From contig JAGXIF010000021.1 of the NCBI GenBank assembly GCA_024635755.1, positions 1-40,967 on the forward strand: a stretch of 40,967 nt of DNA, written 5' to 3'. This document shows, piece after piece, positions 1 through 7,686 of the stretch. Under the pieces are notes generated by a model. The model did not search any database, was not told the origin of the DNA, and was given only the letters and a program-made list of their open reading frames with translations. Origin of the DNA: Halothiobacillus sp. (lineage in GTDB: Bacteria; Pseudomonadota; Gammaproteobacteria; Halothiobacillales; Halothiobacillaceae). The position numbers and the translations under genes were made by a program. Numbering within the stretch: the first letter of the stretch is position 1; every line of letters begins with the position of its first letter.

Positions 1-759
1 CCAGACCATCTTCTCGACTTCCTCGGCGATGCCGGAGGTGACCGCGGAGTTGCCGAGGTTGCCGTTGATCTTGGTGCGGAAGTTCCGGCCGATGATCATC
101 GGCTCGATTTCCGGGTGGTTGATGTTCGCCGGGATGATGGCTCGGCCGCGGGCGATCTCGTCACGGACGAACTCGGGCGTGATCTCGTCGGGAATCGACG
201 CACCGAAGGATTCGCCCGGGTGCTGGCGCAAGAGCTTCGTGTAGCGCGGGTCGGCGCGCATTTCCTGCAGGCGATTGTTTTCCCGGATGGCGACGTACTC
301 CATCTCGGGGGTGATGATGCCCTGGCGGGCGTAGTGCATCTGGGTGACGTTGGCGCCGTTCTTGGCGCGGCGCGGCGGGCGGATGTGCGAGAAGCGCAGG
401 TTGGCGGTTTTCTCGTCTTCCAGGCGATCCTGACCGAACTCGGAGCTGGGGCCATCGAGTTGCTCGGTGTCACCACGCTCGTCGACCCAGTCGGCCCGCA
501 GGGGAGCAAGCCCCTTGAGCAGATCGATCTCCACGTCCGGGTCGGTGTACGGCCCCGAGGTGTCATAAACCGGAATCGGCGGGTTGGAGACGATGCCGGA
601 ATCGGTCTGGGTGGCCGTCTGGCTGACCTCGCGGTACGGCACGCGCAGGTCGGGACGCGAGCCCTGGCTATAGCGCTTGTGGCTGGCGGGGAACGGGGCG
701 ATGACCGTCTCGGAGAGTTTCGCGGTCTTCTGCAGGAAATCGCTGGGGATTGCGCTCAT
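1..759 (-). CDS. thiC: Phosphomethylpyrimidine synthase ThiC, N-terminal part (cut by window start)
   Basis: ThiC is the radical-SAM enzyme that rearranges aminoimidazole ribotide into hydroxymethylpyrimidine phosphate for thiamine synthesis in the cytoplasm. The visible 253 codons are the N-terminal ThiC-associated and early catalytic regions. Segments such as [19 protein letters not shown] and [20 protein letters not shown] are hallmark ThiC sequence. The C-terminal cysteine motif that binds the Fe-S cluster lies outside the window. I chose ATG at 757-759 because GAGGTAG sits about 7 bases upstream and the protein then begins [10 protein letters not shown]. The gene is monocistronic on the visible side and is preceded by a TPP riboswitch, so it should be repressed when thiamine pyrophosphate is plentiful. 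The family call is certain; only the extent is unknown. Confidence 0.96.
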   Translation of the reverse strand, partial: MSAIPSDFLQKTAKLSETVIAPFPASHKRYSQGSRPDLRVPYREVSQTATQTDSGIVSNPPIPVYDTSGPYTDPDVEIDLLKGLAPLRADWVDERGDTEQLDGPSSEFGQDRLEDEKTANLRFSHIRPPRRAKNGANVTQMHYARQGIITPEMEYVAIRENNRLQEMRADPRYTKLLRQHPGESFGASIPDEITPEFVRDEIARGRAIIPANINHPEIEPMIIGRNFRTKINGNLGNSAVTSGIAEEVEKMVW

Positions 760-849
760 ATGTGCTACCTCTGGGCCACCTTGTTCGGTATGGGGGCATG
801 CACGACGAGCGCCGACTGGACACGGGGGAAGATACCTTGTGCGCCAGAC

Positions 850-944
850 AGACTTCCCTACGCCGATGCAAGCCGGATCAGGTTCCAAGGGTCTTTCTCA
901 GCCGCGGTGCAGGTTGGCTAACCTGCCCACGGCACCCCTAGTCT
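850..944 (-). promoter_or_regulatory. TPP riboswitch (THI element) upstream of thiC
   Basis: Read on the minus strand, the segment has the conserved thi-box blocks in order: AGACTAGGGGTGCC, then CTGAGAAAGACCCTTGGAAC, CTGATCCGGC and GCATCGGCGTAGGGAAGTCT. The ends AGACT and AGTCT pair as P1. CUGAGA is the pyrimidine-binding block and ACC-CUUGGAACCUGAUC is the J4/5-P4-P5 core. About 90 nt separate the aptamer from the thiC ATG. That stretch presumably holds the expression platform; I see no U-tract terminator in it, so masking of the ribosome binding site is the likelier mechanism (inference). Confidence 0.96.
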
Positions 945-988
945 GTATTGGGTGGCTGCCGGGGCAACCACTTCTCCAAGGGCGCGAC

Positions 989-1015
989 GCTATACCAGAA
1001 GGGGACGATTGACAA
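989..1015 (-). promoter_or_regulatory. Candidate sigma-70 promoter for the riboswitch-thiC transcript
   Basis: On the minus strand TTGTCA (1010-1015) is followed after 15 bases by TATAGC (989-994). The predicted start would lie about 40 bases ahead of the aptamer, which is a sensible position. The spacer is shorter than the ideal 17, so this remains a candidate. Confidence 0.4.
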
Positions 1016-1095
1016 GTTGTGCCCCCAAGTCAGCGGCTTATTCGGTGGTACGCTGGGACCTTCGAGTCGGCTTCCCGCTCACGGAATCGTCACCC

Positions 1096-1110
1096 CCTGC
1101 CATCGGCAGG
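1096..1110. other. Perfect 6-bp stem-loop in the thiC/pcm divergent region
   Basis: CCTGCC-ATC-GGCAGG forms a perfect hairpin between the divergent thiC and pcm transcription units. No T-run follows on either strand, so it is not an intrinsic terminator. The function is unknown and chance is possible in GC-rich DNA. Nothing else was recognised between 1016 and 1146. Confidence 0.25.
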
Positions 1111-1146
1111 CCCGCGCTTACCGGCACAGTGCCATGCCGCGGGAAG

Positions 1147-1175
1147 TTGCCCGATGACGGGAAAACCCGTAAATT
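1147..1175 (+). promoter_or_regulatory. Candidate promoter of the pcm-like gene with an inverted repeat in the spacer
   Basis: TTGCCC (1147-1152) and TAAATT (1170-1175) are separated by exactly 17 bases, each matching four of six consensus positions. The spacer largely consists of a perfect inverted repeat, ACGGG-AAAA-CCCGT (1157-1170), which could bind a regulator. The coding start lies 36 bases downstream. Candidate only. Confidence 0.4.
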
Positions 1176-1211
1176 ACCGCGCACTTAATTCCCGAACTCA
1201 GAGCCGAATCC

Positions 1212-1871
1212 ATGCCCACCGACATCGAACTGGCCCGCTTCAACATGGTCGAGCAGCAGATCCGCCCCTGGGATGTGCTCGACAAGCGCGTTCTGGAAGT
1301 GTTCTTCAATGTTCCGCGCGAACGGTTCGTGCCCGACAGCGAGCGCAATTACGCTTTCTCTGACGTCGCGGTGCCGATCGGCCACGGCCAGACCATGCTC
1401 GCGCCGGTCGTCGAGGGGCGCATCCTGCAGTACCTGCAGATCCAGCCGAGCGAGCGGGTGCTGGAAATCGGCACCGGCACCGGATTTTTCACCGCCTGCC
1501 TGGCCTCCCTGGGCGACAGCGTGCGCTCGGTCGACATCTTCAAGGACTTCACCGAACGTGCCGGCGGCCTGCTCTCCGAGCTGGGTTTCGACCGCGTGGT
1601 GATCGAGACGGGCGACGCCCACGACGGCTGGGCCCACGACGAGCACTTCGACGTGATCGTCTACACCGGCGCCCTGGCGGAAATGCCGGAAAAGAACTTC
1701 CGCCAGCTCAACATTGGCGGCCGCCTGCTGGCGATCACCGGCTCCGGGCCGATCATGAGTGCGAACATGGTCACCCGCGAAAGCGAGAGCCGCTTTCGCA
1801 CCGACTCGCTGTTCGAGACCTGCACGGCCTACCTCATCGGCGCCGAACCGCAACCCGTTTTCTCGCTGTAA
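1212..1871 (+). CDS. pcm: Protein-L-isoaspartate O-methyltransferase family protein
   Basis: This is a 219-residue SAM-dependent methyltransferase of the PIMT (Pcm) family. The family methylates isoaspartyl residues in damaged proteins so that they can revert to aspartate. The segment PIGHGQTMLAP (residues 55-65) corresponds to the family signature PIGYGQTISQP, and VLEIGTGTGFF (83-93) is the glycine-rich SAM-binding loop. The length is typical. The start ATG at 1212 has only a weak purine stretch ahead of it, but the family begins with a similar ELARFNMVEQQIRPW segment. It lies about 300 bases upstream of tolC on the same strand; a PIMT-like gene next to tolC is a recurrent gammaproteobacterial arrangement. 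It is more divergent than canonical Pcm, so the true substrate is unproven. Confidence 0.88.
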   Translation: MPTDIELARFNMVEQQIRPWDVLDKRVLEVFFNVPRERFVPDSERNYAFSDVAVPIGHGQTMLAPVVEGRILQYLQIQPSERVLEIGTGTGFFTACLASLGDSVRSVDIFKDFTERAGGLLSELGFDRVVIETGDAHDGWAHDEHFDVIVYTGALAEMPEKNFRQLNIGGRLLAITGSGPIMSANMVTRESESRFRTDSLFETCTAYLIGAEPQPVFSL

Positions 1872-2113
1872 GCACCGGCCAACCCGGCAGCCAACCGGTC
1901 TGATGCCGGTGGGCGGTCAACCAGCTCACGCCGGGCATTCCCTTGCCGGCGACCTCCTCTCGACCAATTGAAATTTGCGCTAAGCTTGGCCTTTTGGAGC
2001 CCCCAGTTCACGACGGCGATGCCGTGGTAAAGGCGGGCCCGCCGGCAGCACGCGCCCTGACGCGCGGAAGGACCATCACCCTTGCTTGCCGGCTCGCTCG
2101 GCGCTGGGTTAAG

Positions 2114-2143
2114 GTGACAATAGTTAGCAAGCTAATCAATACT
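2114..2143 (+). promoter_or_regulatory. Candidate tolC promoter with palindromic operator-like site
   Basis: GTGACA (2114-2119) and AATACT (2138-2143) are spaced by 18 bases, ending 30 bases before the tolC ATG. Inside the spacer is the inverted repeat TTAGC-AA-GCTAA (2123-2134), a plausible repressor site because occupancy would cover the promoter. The rest of the 302-base gap from 1872 holds no gene or clear terminator that I can see. Confidence 0.4.
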
Positions 2144-2173
2144 GCCCAACTTAATCTCCCGGGGTAACTCGAC

Positions 2174-3694
2174 ATGCCAGTCAGTCGTCGCTCAGCCACC
2201 CTCCGCGGCCGGAACGGGCGCGCAGGGCCCTCGCACCCTTTCCGTCGCGCCGCCCTGTCGCTGGCCATCGGCGTCGGCATATCGCTGCATGGGGGGCAGG
2301 CAGCGGCGGCCGATCTGCTCGACATCTACGCGCTGGCCGAACAAAACGACCAACAACTGCGCGCCGCCGAGCAGCAGCGGCTATCGGTGGAGCAAAACAT
2401 TCCCATCCAGCAGGCCGACCTCCTGCCGCAGATCGGGGGAAACGCAGGCGTCGACTACACACACAGTCGGGTACTAGAGGGCGGCTTTCCCGGCTCCTCG
2501 GACGTCACCAAGGGCACGGGCCGCAACCTCGCCCTGACCCTGTCGCAGACAATCTACAACCGTACCGAAAACCTGCAGCTCGACATCGCCCAGCTGCAGG
2601 TACGCCAGGCCGACATCGATTACGAACAGGCCCGCCAGGGCCTGATCCTGCGTACTGGTCAGGCCTATTTCCAGGTACTGAACGCCGATGCCCAGCTGCA
2701 GCTGGCCAAGGCCAACCGCGCGGCACTCAAGCGCCAGCTCGAACGCGCCCAGCGTCAGTACGAGGTGGGCCTGGTGGCCGTGACCGATGTGGCCGACGCC
2801 CAATCCGAGCACGACCAGGCCAACGCGCAGATCATCACGGCCCGCGCCCAGTTGAATAACGCCGAGGCCGCGCTCGAGACCATCATCGGCCGCATGGTCA
2901 CCGATCTCGACGACATCCGTACCAACCTCGACGTGGCCCGCCCTCAGCCAGCCGACCCGACCCAGTGGGTCGAACTGGCGCTGACACAGAACCTCGGACT
3001 GCAGAGCGCGGCCGTCGGCACCCGGATCGCACAGCAGAACGTGGACGTAGCCCGCTCGCAACGCATGCCGACTGTCAGCCTCGAGGGCAGCTACGGCTAC
3101 GACAGCAGCCCCAGCCAGTTCGGCAATCGCAGTGAGACGCTCAACGGCCAGGTCGGCGTGCAGCTGAACTTGCCCATCTACACCGGCGGGCGCATCAATG
3201 CCCGCTCGCGTCAGGCCGCTTTCGACTACCAGCGCAGCCAGTTCGACCTCGACGGCCAGCGCCGCCAGGTCCGCCAGCAGACCTCCGACAGCTACCGGGG
3301 CGTGGAGACCTCGATCAGCCAGATCAAGGCCTTCCGCCAGTCAGTGGAATCGGCACGCACCAGCATGGTGGCCACGGAGGCCGGTTACGGCGTTGGCACT
3401 CGGACGATCGTCGACGTACTCAACGCCGAGCTGCGGGTCTTTCAGGCGATGGCGGACTACCTGGACGCGCGCTACAGCTACATCACCAACCTGCTGCAGC
3501 TGAAGGCCGACACCGGCCAGCTGACGGTCGCCGACCTCGAGGCCATCAACCGCCAGCTGACCGACCAGGAAACCAACGCCCTGATCGCCCCGCTGATGGG
3601 GAGGGCCGAGGGCAACGGTCCCAGTTCGGCCGACACCGAAATGATGCAGCGCGTGCTCGAGCGCGCCCGACAGACGGTCGGCCCAGCCGAATAA
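2174..3694 (+). CDS. tolC: TolC-family outer membrane efflux/secretion channel
   Basis: This is a 506-residue TolC-type outer membrane factor. Such trimers form a beta-barrel in the outer membrane and a long periplasmic alpha-helical tunnel. They serve tripartite drug efflux pumps and type I secretion. Residues 1-46 form a long basic N-region plus hydrophobic core ending GGQAAA-DLL, a signal peptide. The mature part starts DLLDIYALAEQND, as in TolC (which begins ENLMQVYQQA). Two OEP repeats follow; NLPIYTGGRINARSRQA in the second half is the family signature. The ATG at 2174 is the only sensible start, as no Met lies between it and the signal core; its ribosome site (GGGGTAA) is modest. No inner-membrane pump or adaptor gene is adjacent, so it is probably a shared channel as in E. 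coli. Confidence 0.95.
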   Translation: MPVSRRSATLRGRNGRAGPSHPFRRAALSLAIGVGISLHGGQAAAADLLDIYALAEQNDQQLRAAEQQRLSVEQNIPIQQADLLPQIGGNAGVDYTHSRVLEGGFPGSSDVTKGTGRNLALTLSQTIYNRTENLQLDIAQLQVRQADIDYEQARQGLILRTGQAYFQVLNADAQLQLAKANRAALKRQLERAQRQYEVGLVAVTDVADAQSEHDQANAQIITARAQLNNAEAALETIIGRMVTDLDDIRTNLDVARPQPADPTQWVELALTQNLGLQSAAVGTRIAQQNVDVARSQRMPTVSLEGSYGYDSSPSQFGNRSETLNGQVGVQLNLPIYTGGRINARSRQAAFDYQRSQFDLDGQRRQVRQQTSDSYRGVETSISQIKAFRQSVESARTSMVATEAGYGVGTRTIVDVLNAELRVFQAMADYLDARYSYITNLLQLKADTGQLTVADLEAINRQLTDQETNALIAPLMGRAEGNGPSSADTEMMQRVLERARQTVGPAE

Positions 3695-3757
3695 AACGCC
3701 CTCGGCCATTGGGCAATTCGGGGGAAAGTGGTGCCGCACCCGCCGCTAGCCCCCCAT

Positions 3758-4999
3758 TCAATCCCTCGGCTCAATCCATCCAGCCAGTCGCTCGACCAAC
3801 CGCTGGCTCGCCCCGCCATGCCGGGCGACCACGCTGCGCGCCCGCTCACCCGCGGCCACCCAGTCTGCCGGCTGATCGAAAACCTCTTCCACCACGCGGG
3901 CCAACTCCGGCGCGTCCGCCACTTCGCGCTCGGCGCGTTGCTCCGCCAGCGCGGCAAAGACCACCCGGAAGTTATGCACGTGCGGGCCATGCAGGACCGC
4001 CCGGCCCACCGCCGCGGGCTCTATCGGGTTGTGCCCGCCCGTGGACACCAGCGAACCGCCCATGAATACCACCGGCACCTGAGCGAACAGGTCGGTCAGC
4101 AGACCGGCGCGATCGACCACCTCGACCGCCGGGCGATCGCCCGATGCCTCGGCGTCAGTCCAGCGACCGGCCGTGAAGCCCTGTTTCTCGGCCAGGCGCA
4201 GGACCTCGGCCGCTCGCTCGGGGTGCCGAGGGACCAGAATCAGCCGCGCATCCGGCCGGCGTTGGCGCACTGTCATATGGGCGGCGAGTACCAAGGCCTC
4301 TTCACCGGGATGCGTGCTCGCGGCAAGCCAGGTATGCCGGCGGTCCGGGCGCACTTCGGGAATCGTGTCGCGCACCGGCAGGTCGAACTTGAGATTGCCG
4401 CAATCGGCGACCCGGGAAGCGCTCAGCGCGGCAAACCGGTCACGGTCCGCGGCCGACTGGGCGCAGATCAGGTCGACCCCCGCCAGCACCTCGCGCAACA
4501 AGGACCCGCCCCAGCGCTGATAGCGCCGATAGGAGCGATCGGAAAGCCGGGCATTGGCAATCACCAAGGGCACCTCGTGCCGATTGGCCTCCCGCACGAG
4601 GTTGGGCCAAAGCTCGGTTTCCATGATCACGACTAGGCGCGGCTGCAATCGCCGCAGTACGCGCCGCTGGGCACTGGCGAAATCAAAGGGGGCATAGAAG
4701 TGCGGCAGGTCTAACGAGCGGGCCGCCTCGGCCCCCGTTTCAGTCGTGGTGCTAATCACGATCGGCAGATCAGGCCAGCGGTTGCGCACCGCACGGACCA
4801 GCATCGCGGCTGCTCGCACCTCCCCCAGCGAAACGGCATGCAGCCACAGACCATCGCGAGGCAACCCCGCGCGGATCCGGCCGAACTGCTCGAAGGCCTG
4901 TCGCTGCCCGGGCCGGGCGTGGCGATAACGCCGCCAGGCATCCCAGGCCAGCCAGGGACTGAGCAGCGCCAGGACCACTCGGTATTGCCACCGCCTCAT
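3758..4999 (-). CDS. waaA: 3-deoxy-D-manno-octulosonic acid (Kdo) transferase
   Basis: WaaA (KdtA) transfers Kdo from CMP-Kdo to lipid IVA at the cytoplasmic face of the inner membrane, the first step of LPS core assembly. The 413-residue length is typical. An N-terminal membrane anchor spans about residues 6-20. HAVSLGEVRAA (54-64) carries the catalytic Glu60. The C-terminal GT-B domain has VFMGGSLVSTGGHNPIEPAA, the CMP-Kdo-binding signature. The ATG at 4999 follows GGGAGGCGGAGA, a strong ribosome site. The gene is divergent from lpxL, whose product acylates the WaaA product. It is convergent with tolC and separated from it by about 60 bases. Confidence 0.97.
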   Translation of the reverse strand: MRRWQYRVVLALLSPWLAWDAWRRYRHARPGQRQAFEQFGRIRAGLPRDGLWLHAVSLGEVRAAAMLVRAVRNRWPDLPIVISTTTETGAEAARSLDLPHFYAPFDFASAQRRVLRRLQPRLVVIMETELWPNLVREANRHEVPLVIANARLSDRSYRRYQRWGGSLLREVLAGVDLICAQSAADRDRFAALSASRVADCGNLKFDLPVRDTIPEVRPDRRHTWLAASTHPGEEALVLAAHMTVRQRRPDARLILVPRHPERAAEVLRLAEKQGFTAGRWTDAEASGDRPAVEVVDRAGLLTDLFAQVPVVFMGGSLVSTGGHNPIEPAAVGRAVLHGPHVHNFRVVFAALAEQRAEREVADAPELARVVEEVFDQPADWVAAGERARSVVARHGGASQRLVERLAGWIEPRD

Positions 5000-5070
5000 T
5001 CTCCGCCTCCCGGCAGAGCCGCGGGCAGGCCAGAAGCCCTAATGACCGGTCGGTTCAAGCGCATGCCTGC

Positions 5071-5085
5071 ATTATCCCTTAGAAT
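5071..5085. promoter_or_regulatory. Overlapping divergent -10-like elements between waaA and lpxL
   Basis: ATTATCCCTTAGAAT contains TAGAAT on the plus strand (5080-5085), 8 bases before the lpxL ATG, and GATAAT on the minus strand (5071-5076) pointing at waaA. Neither has a convincing -35 box. If the plus-strand element works, the lpxL mRNA would be leaderless or nearly so, which fits the lack of a ribosome site before that ATG. Confidence 0.35.
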
Positions 5086-5093
5086 GGCGCTTC

Positions 5094-6011
5094 ATGAGTG
5101 GACCTGCCGCAAACAACACCCTGCCTTGGCACATTGCTGCCGCGCGCTTCGCGTTCTCGCTCCTGCCGCGCCTGATCGCAATACTGCCGCAACGGCGTCG
5201 GCTGAGCCTGGGAGCCGGGCTGGGTTGGCTGATGGCCCGAATGCTGCAAAAACGCCGCCGCGTGATGCTGGCCAACCTGCGCGTGGCCTTTCCCGACTGG
5301 ATGCCCGTCCGCTATGACCAGCTAATCGACGAGCATTTCCGCCGGCTGGGTGCCGGCATCTGCGAGGGGTTCTGGGGCTGGTTCGGCAACCTGGACAAGG
5401 TGCCGGAGTACCGCATCATCGGCCTCGAGCACCTCGAGGCCGCCCGGGCCGCCGGTCAGGGCGTGATCCTGAACGCCGCGCATGTCACGGACATGGAACT
5501 GGGGGTGTATTTCGTCTCGCGCCACGCCGCCGTGCATGCCGTCTACCGCCCCAACAACAACCCGGCGCTCGACAGCCTGATCAACCTCGGCCGCGAGAAG
5601 CACCTGGCCGGGCTCATCCATCGTGAAGACACCCGTGCCATGGTCCGCGCGCTGCGCGCCGGCGGTGTGCTCTGGACCGCGCCGGACCAGAACTACCACG
5701 GCAAGACCAGTGCCTTCATCCCCTTCTTCGGAGTGCCAGCGGCCACCAACACCGCCATGCCCACCTTGGCACGCATGGGACGCGCCGTGATCCTGCCCTA
5801 CCACGTCCGCCGCTTCGGCACTCGCTACGAGCTGGAGATCGAACCGCCGATCGACGACATCCCCAGCGGCGACGAGGTGGCCGATACCCGGCTTCTGGTC
5901 GAGCGACTGGAAGCCGAAATCCGGCGACACCCAGCGATGTATCTCTGGGGACACCGGCGGTTCAAGACCTTGCCGAAGGGTGTTCCATCCCCGTACCGCG
6001 AGCCGGATTAA
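5094..6011 (+). CDS. lpxL: Lipid A biosynthesis acyltransferase (LpxL/HtrB family)
   Basis: This inner-membrane enzyme adds a secondary acyl chain from acyl-ACP to Kdo2-lipid IVA. The 305-residue length is normal. A hydrophobic N-terminal segment (about 15-32) anchors it. The catalytic HX4E motif is H130-VTDM-E135. YRPNNNPALD and WTAPDQNYHGKTSAFIPFFG match the acceptor and ACP-binding blocks of the LPLAT family. NLRVAFPDW at 61-69 matches the family's NL..cFPe. Which acyl chain it uses (LpxL or LpxM position) cannot be read from sequence. It is divergent from waaA and convergent with the LPS operon that ends at 6024. The ATG lacks a clear ribosome site. Confidence 0.93.
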   Translation: MSGPAANNTLPWHIAAARFAFSLLPRLIAILPQRRRLSLGAGLGWLMARMLQKRRRVMLANLRVAFPDWMPVRYDQLIDEHFRRLGAGICEGFWGWFGNLDKVPEYRIIGLEHLEAARAAGQGVILNAAHVTDMELGVYFVSRHAAVHAVYRPNNNPALDSLINLGREKHLAGLIHREDTRAMVRALRAGGVLWTAPDQNYHGKTSAFIPFFGVPAATNTAMPTLARMGRAVILPYHVRRFGTRYELEIEPPIDDIPSGDEVADTRLLVERLEAEIRRHPAMYLWGHRRFKTLPKGVPSPYREPD

Positions 6012-6023
6012 GGGTCACAAGCA

Positions 6024-6895
6024 TTACCGATCGAGACGGCGATGGGTAAACACCCCCGGCACCAGACCGATGCGGAACGCCTGCTCACGCCACCATGCTC
6101 CATTCAATCCCTTCTCGATGTCGGAAAACCCGTTGACCAGCCGGTTACTCGGATGCGCGTCCACGTACGGCAGAATCACGTCCTGCATCCAACGGCGATT
6201 CACGAGAACCGATTGATTGGTCCAGTTGATGTGCCGGGAGCTCACGACGAGATTGCTGCAAGGGGTCCGGCGGAACACGTCGGGGAACACCCGGTCTGGC
6301 TGGCAGTCGGCATAGGCCGACGCCCCGAGCATCCTTCGAGCCTTGCCGCGCCGCAGCAGGCGACGCAACCGGCTCAGCAGGGGCCAGTGGCCGGTCAGGT
6401 CGGGTAGCCGATCAGCGTAGTAGCGGTAGAACTTCTTCACGGAGGCGAGCCCCTCGCCCGGCTGCCGTCGGCTGCGGAAGCGGAACACTGGAATATTCTC
6501 GGATTCCATGTCATGCAGCGCCCCATCGAGCTGGCGACGGATTTCCTCGAGCGGCTCGACCGCCGGGCAGTCGTTCTCCAGCAGCAGGAGATAGTCGCAG
6601 TCCAGCCCCTCGACCAGGGCACGGACGCCGCCGACGATCCCGGTGTTCTCTCGATTGCCGTCGGGCCGCAGCCCGAAGCGCTCTGCCTCCTCGATGTCCC
6701 TCTCGCTGCGCTCCTGGAAGAAGATCAGGTGCTCGTCGAACAGCGAGAACAAGATCCTGCGCGACGTGGTTCTCCAGCGTCGCCTGGAGCGTCGCCGGCG
6801 CCTTCCAGTTCAGCAGTCCAACGCCGACACGGATGTTCTCCGGTCGGGCACAGCCCCCCCTCGTTCACGGGCCGCTCCTCCACACGCTCCACCAT
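6024..6895 (-). pseudogene. Glycosyltransferase (LPS/polysaccharide), disrupted by two frameshifts
   Basis: The last gene of the minus-strand LPS operon encodes a GT-A-like glycosyltransferase split over three frames. From ATG 6893-6895 the first frame reads MVERVEERPVNEGG up to a run of seven Gs (6854-6860). One G fewer there would continue into ENIRVGVGLLNWKAPATLQ, the typical N-terminal beta strand. A second shift at CTTG (6750-6753) breaks AQD from LFSLFDEHLIFFQE; removing one T repairs it. The remaining 241 codons are intact and contain YLLLLENDCPAVE, an acidic nucleotide-sugar/metal-site candidate, and CSNLVVSSRHINWTNQSV. The TTG at 6750-6752 could only start a truncated protein lacking the first strand. 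This may be a pseudogene, a phase-variable gene at the G-run, or two assembly errors. The flanking gene's stop is 5 bases away, so it belongs to the operon. Confidence 0.75.
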
Positions 6896-6900
6896 CCCCG

Positions 6901-7662
6901 TCACTGCCAGTACCGCTCGATCCAGCGCGCGGGACGAATGAACTTGTAGCTCTTCTTGTACCAGGGGGCGGGCCATTCGCCGCGCACGGCCTGGTGCGGG
7001 TTGGGCACCCCCGGGAAAGCCACGACATGGGCCGTCTCGGGCAGGACCGGCTCCTTCCAGAACCGTTGGGGCCAGGGCGGAACGCAGTGGGTCTTGAACA
7101 GCACGCACCAGTCGTCCGGCCAGAATTCGATCCGGCGGATGGATCGCGAGATGTACGTCTGCGAATTCCGGTAGAGGGAGAGGGTTTCGTCCTGCTGTTC
7201 AACCAGGTCGTCGAGCAGGTAGGCGTGGCTGCCGACACGAAAGCGATAGCAGGAAGTATTGCCGATCCCCGAACCGGGCTGCGTCCAGTTCTGCATCACA
7301 ATGAAGTCCGCTTCCGGGCGGTACTCGAAGAACGGGTCAAGGCTGCCCGTCACCACGACGTCCAAGTCCAGGTAGAGCCAGTCGCCCTCGAGCCCGAACA
7401 ACCGCTCGGAAGGCGCGTAGAGATTCAGCTTGCGCCAGCCACGATTGTTGTGGGGCGCGGGCAGGTCAATCTCGGGACAGGGCAGCGTCTCCACGTCCGG
7501 CAGGATGCCCTGCGCATCATCCGTCAGGATGCCCTGCGCATCATCCGTCAGGCAGACGAAGCGGATGGGGCCCGTCACGTTGCGCGACACCATGCGGTAG
7601 AGCGTGTTGACGTAATCGGGGCCGTAGAGCTTGCCCCACTTCATGCAGATGAACTGCTTCAT
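6901..7662 (-). CDS. Putative glycosyltransferase of surface polysaccharide assembly
   Basis: A 253-residue cytoplasmic glycosyltransferase with a single GT-A-like domain. MKWGKLYGPDYVN near the N-terminus, the sugar-nucleotide site WLYLDLDVVVTGSLDPFFEY (a DXD-type LDLDVVV) and PDDWCVLFK / FPGVPNPHQA in the C-terminal half match a proteobacterial family related to GT8-like enzymes found in LPS core clusters. The donor and acceptor are unknown. A perfect 24-bp tandem duplication repeats TDDAQGIL in the protein (about residues 39-54), an in-frame insertion just after strand VCLTDD. It lies 24 bases downstream of the ELM1-family gene and 5 bases upstream of the frameshifted glycosyltransferase, within one operon. 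Confidence 0.8.
   Translation of the reverse strand: MKQFICMKWGKLYGPDYVNTLYRMVSRNVTGPIRFVCLTDDAQGILTDDAQGILPDVETLPCPEIDLPAPHNNRGWRKLNLYAPSERLFGLEGDWLYLDLDVVVTGSLDPFFEYRPEADFIVMQNWTQPGSGIGNTSCYRFRVGSHAYLLDDLVEQQDETLSLYRNSQTYISRSIRRIEFWPDDWCVLFKTHCVPPWPQRFWKEPVLPETAHVVAFPGVPNPHQAVRGEWPAPWYKKSYKFIRPARWIERYWQ
7501..7548. repeat. Perfect 24-bp tandem duplication within a glycosyltransferase gene
   Basis: The unit CAGGATGCCCTGCGCATCAT plus CCGT occurs twice back to back (7501-7524 and 7525-7548) without a mismatch, and CAGGC starts a partial third copy. It adds eight in-frame codons. Absence of drift between the copies points to a recent event. Confidence 0.95.
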
Positions 7663-7686
7663 TCCCGGTTCTCCGGCAGGCTGTTC

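Noticed and set aside
3695-3757. Terminator between convergent tolC and waaA
   Set aside because: Only a weak GCCC/GGGC stem with a long loop and no T-run on either strand.
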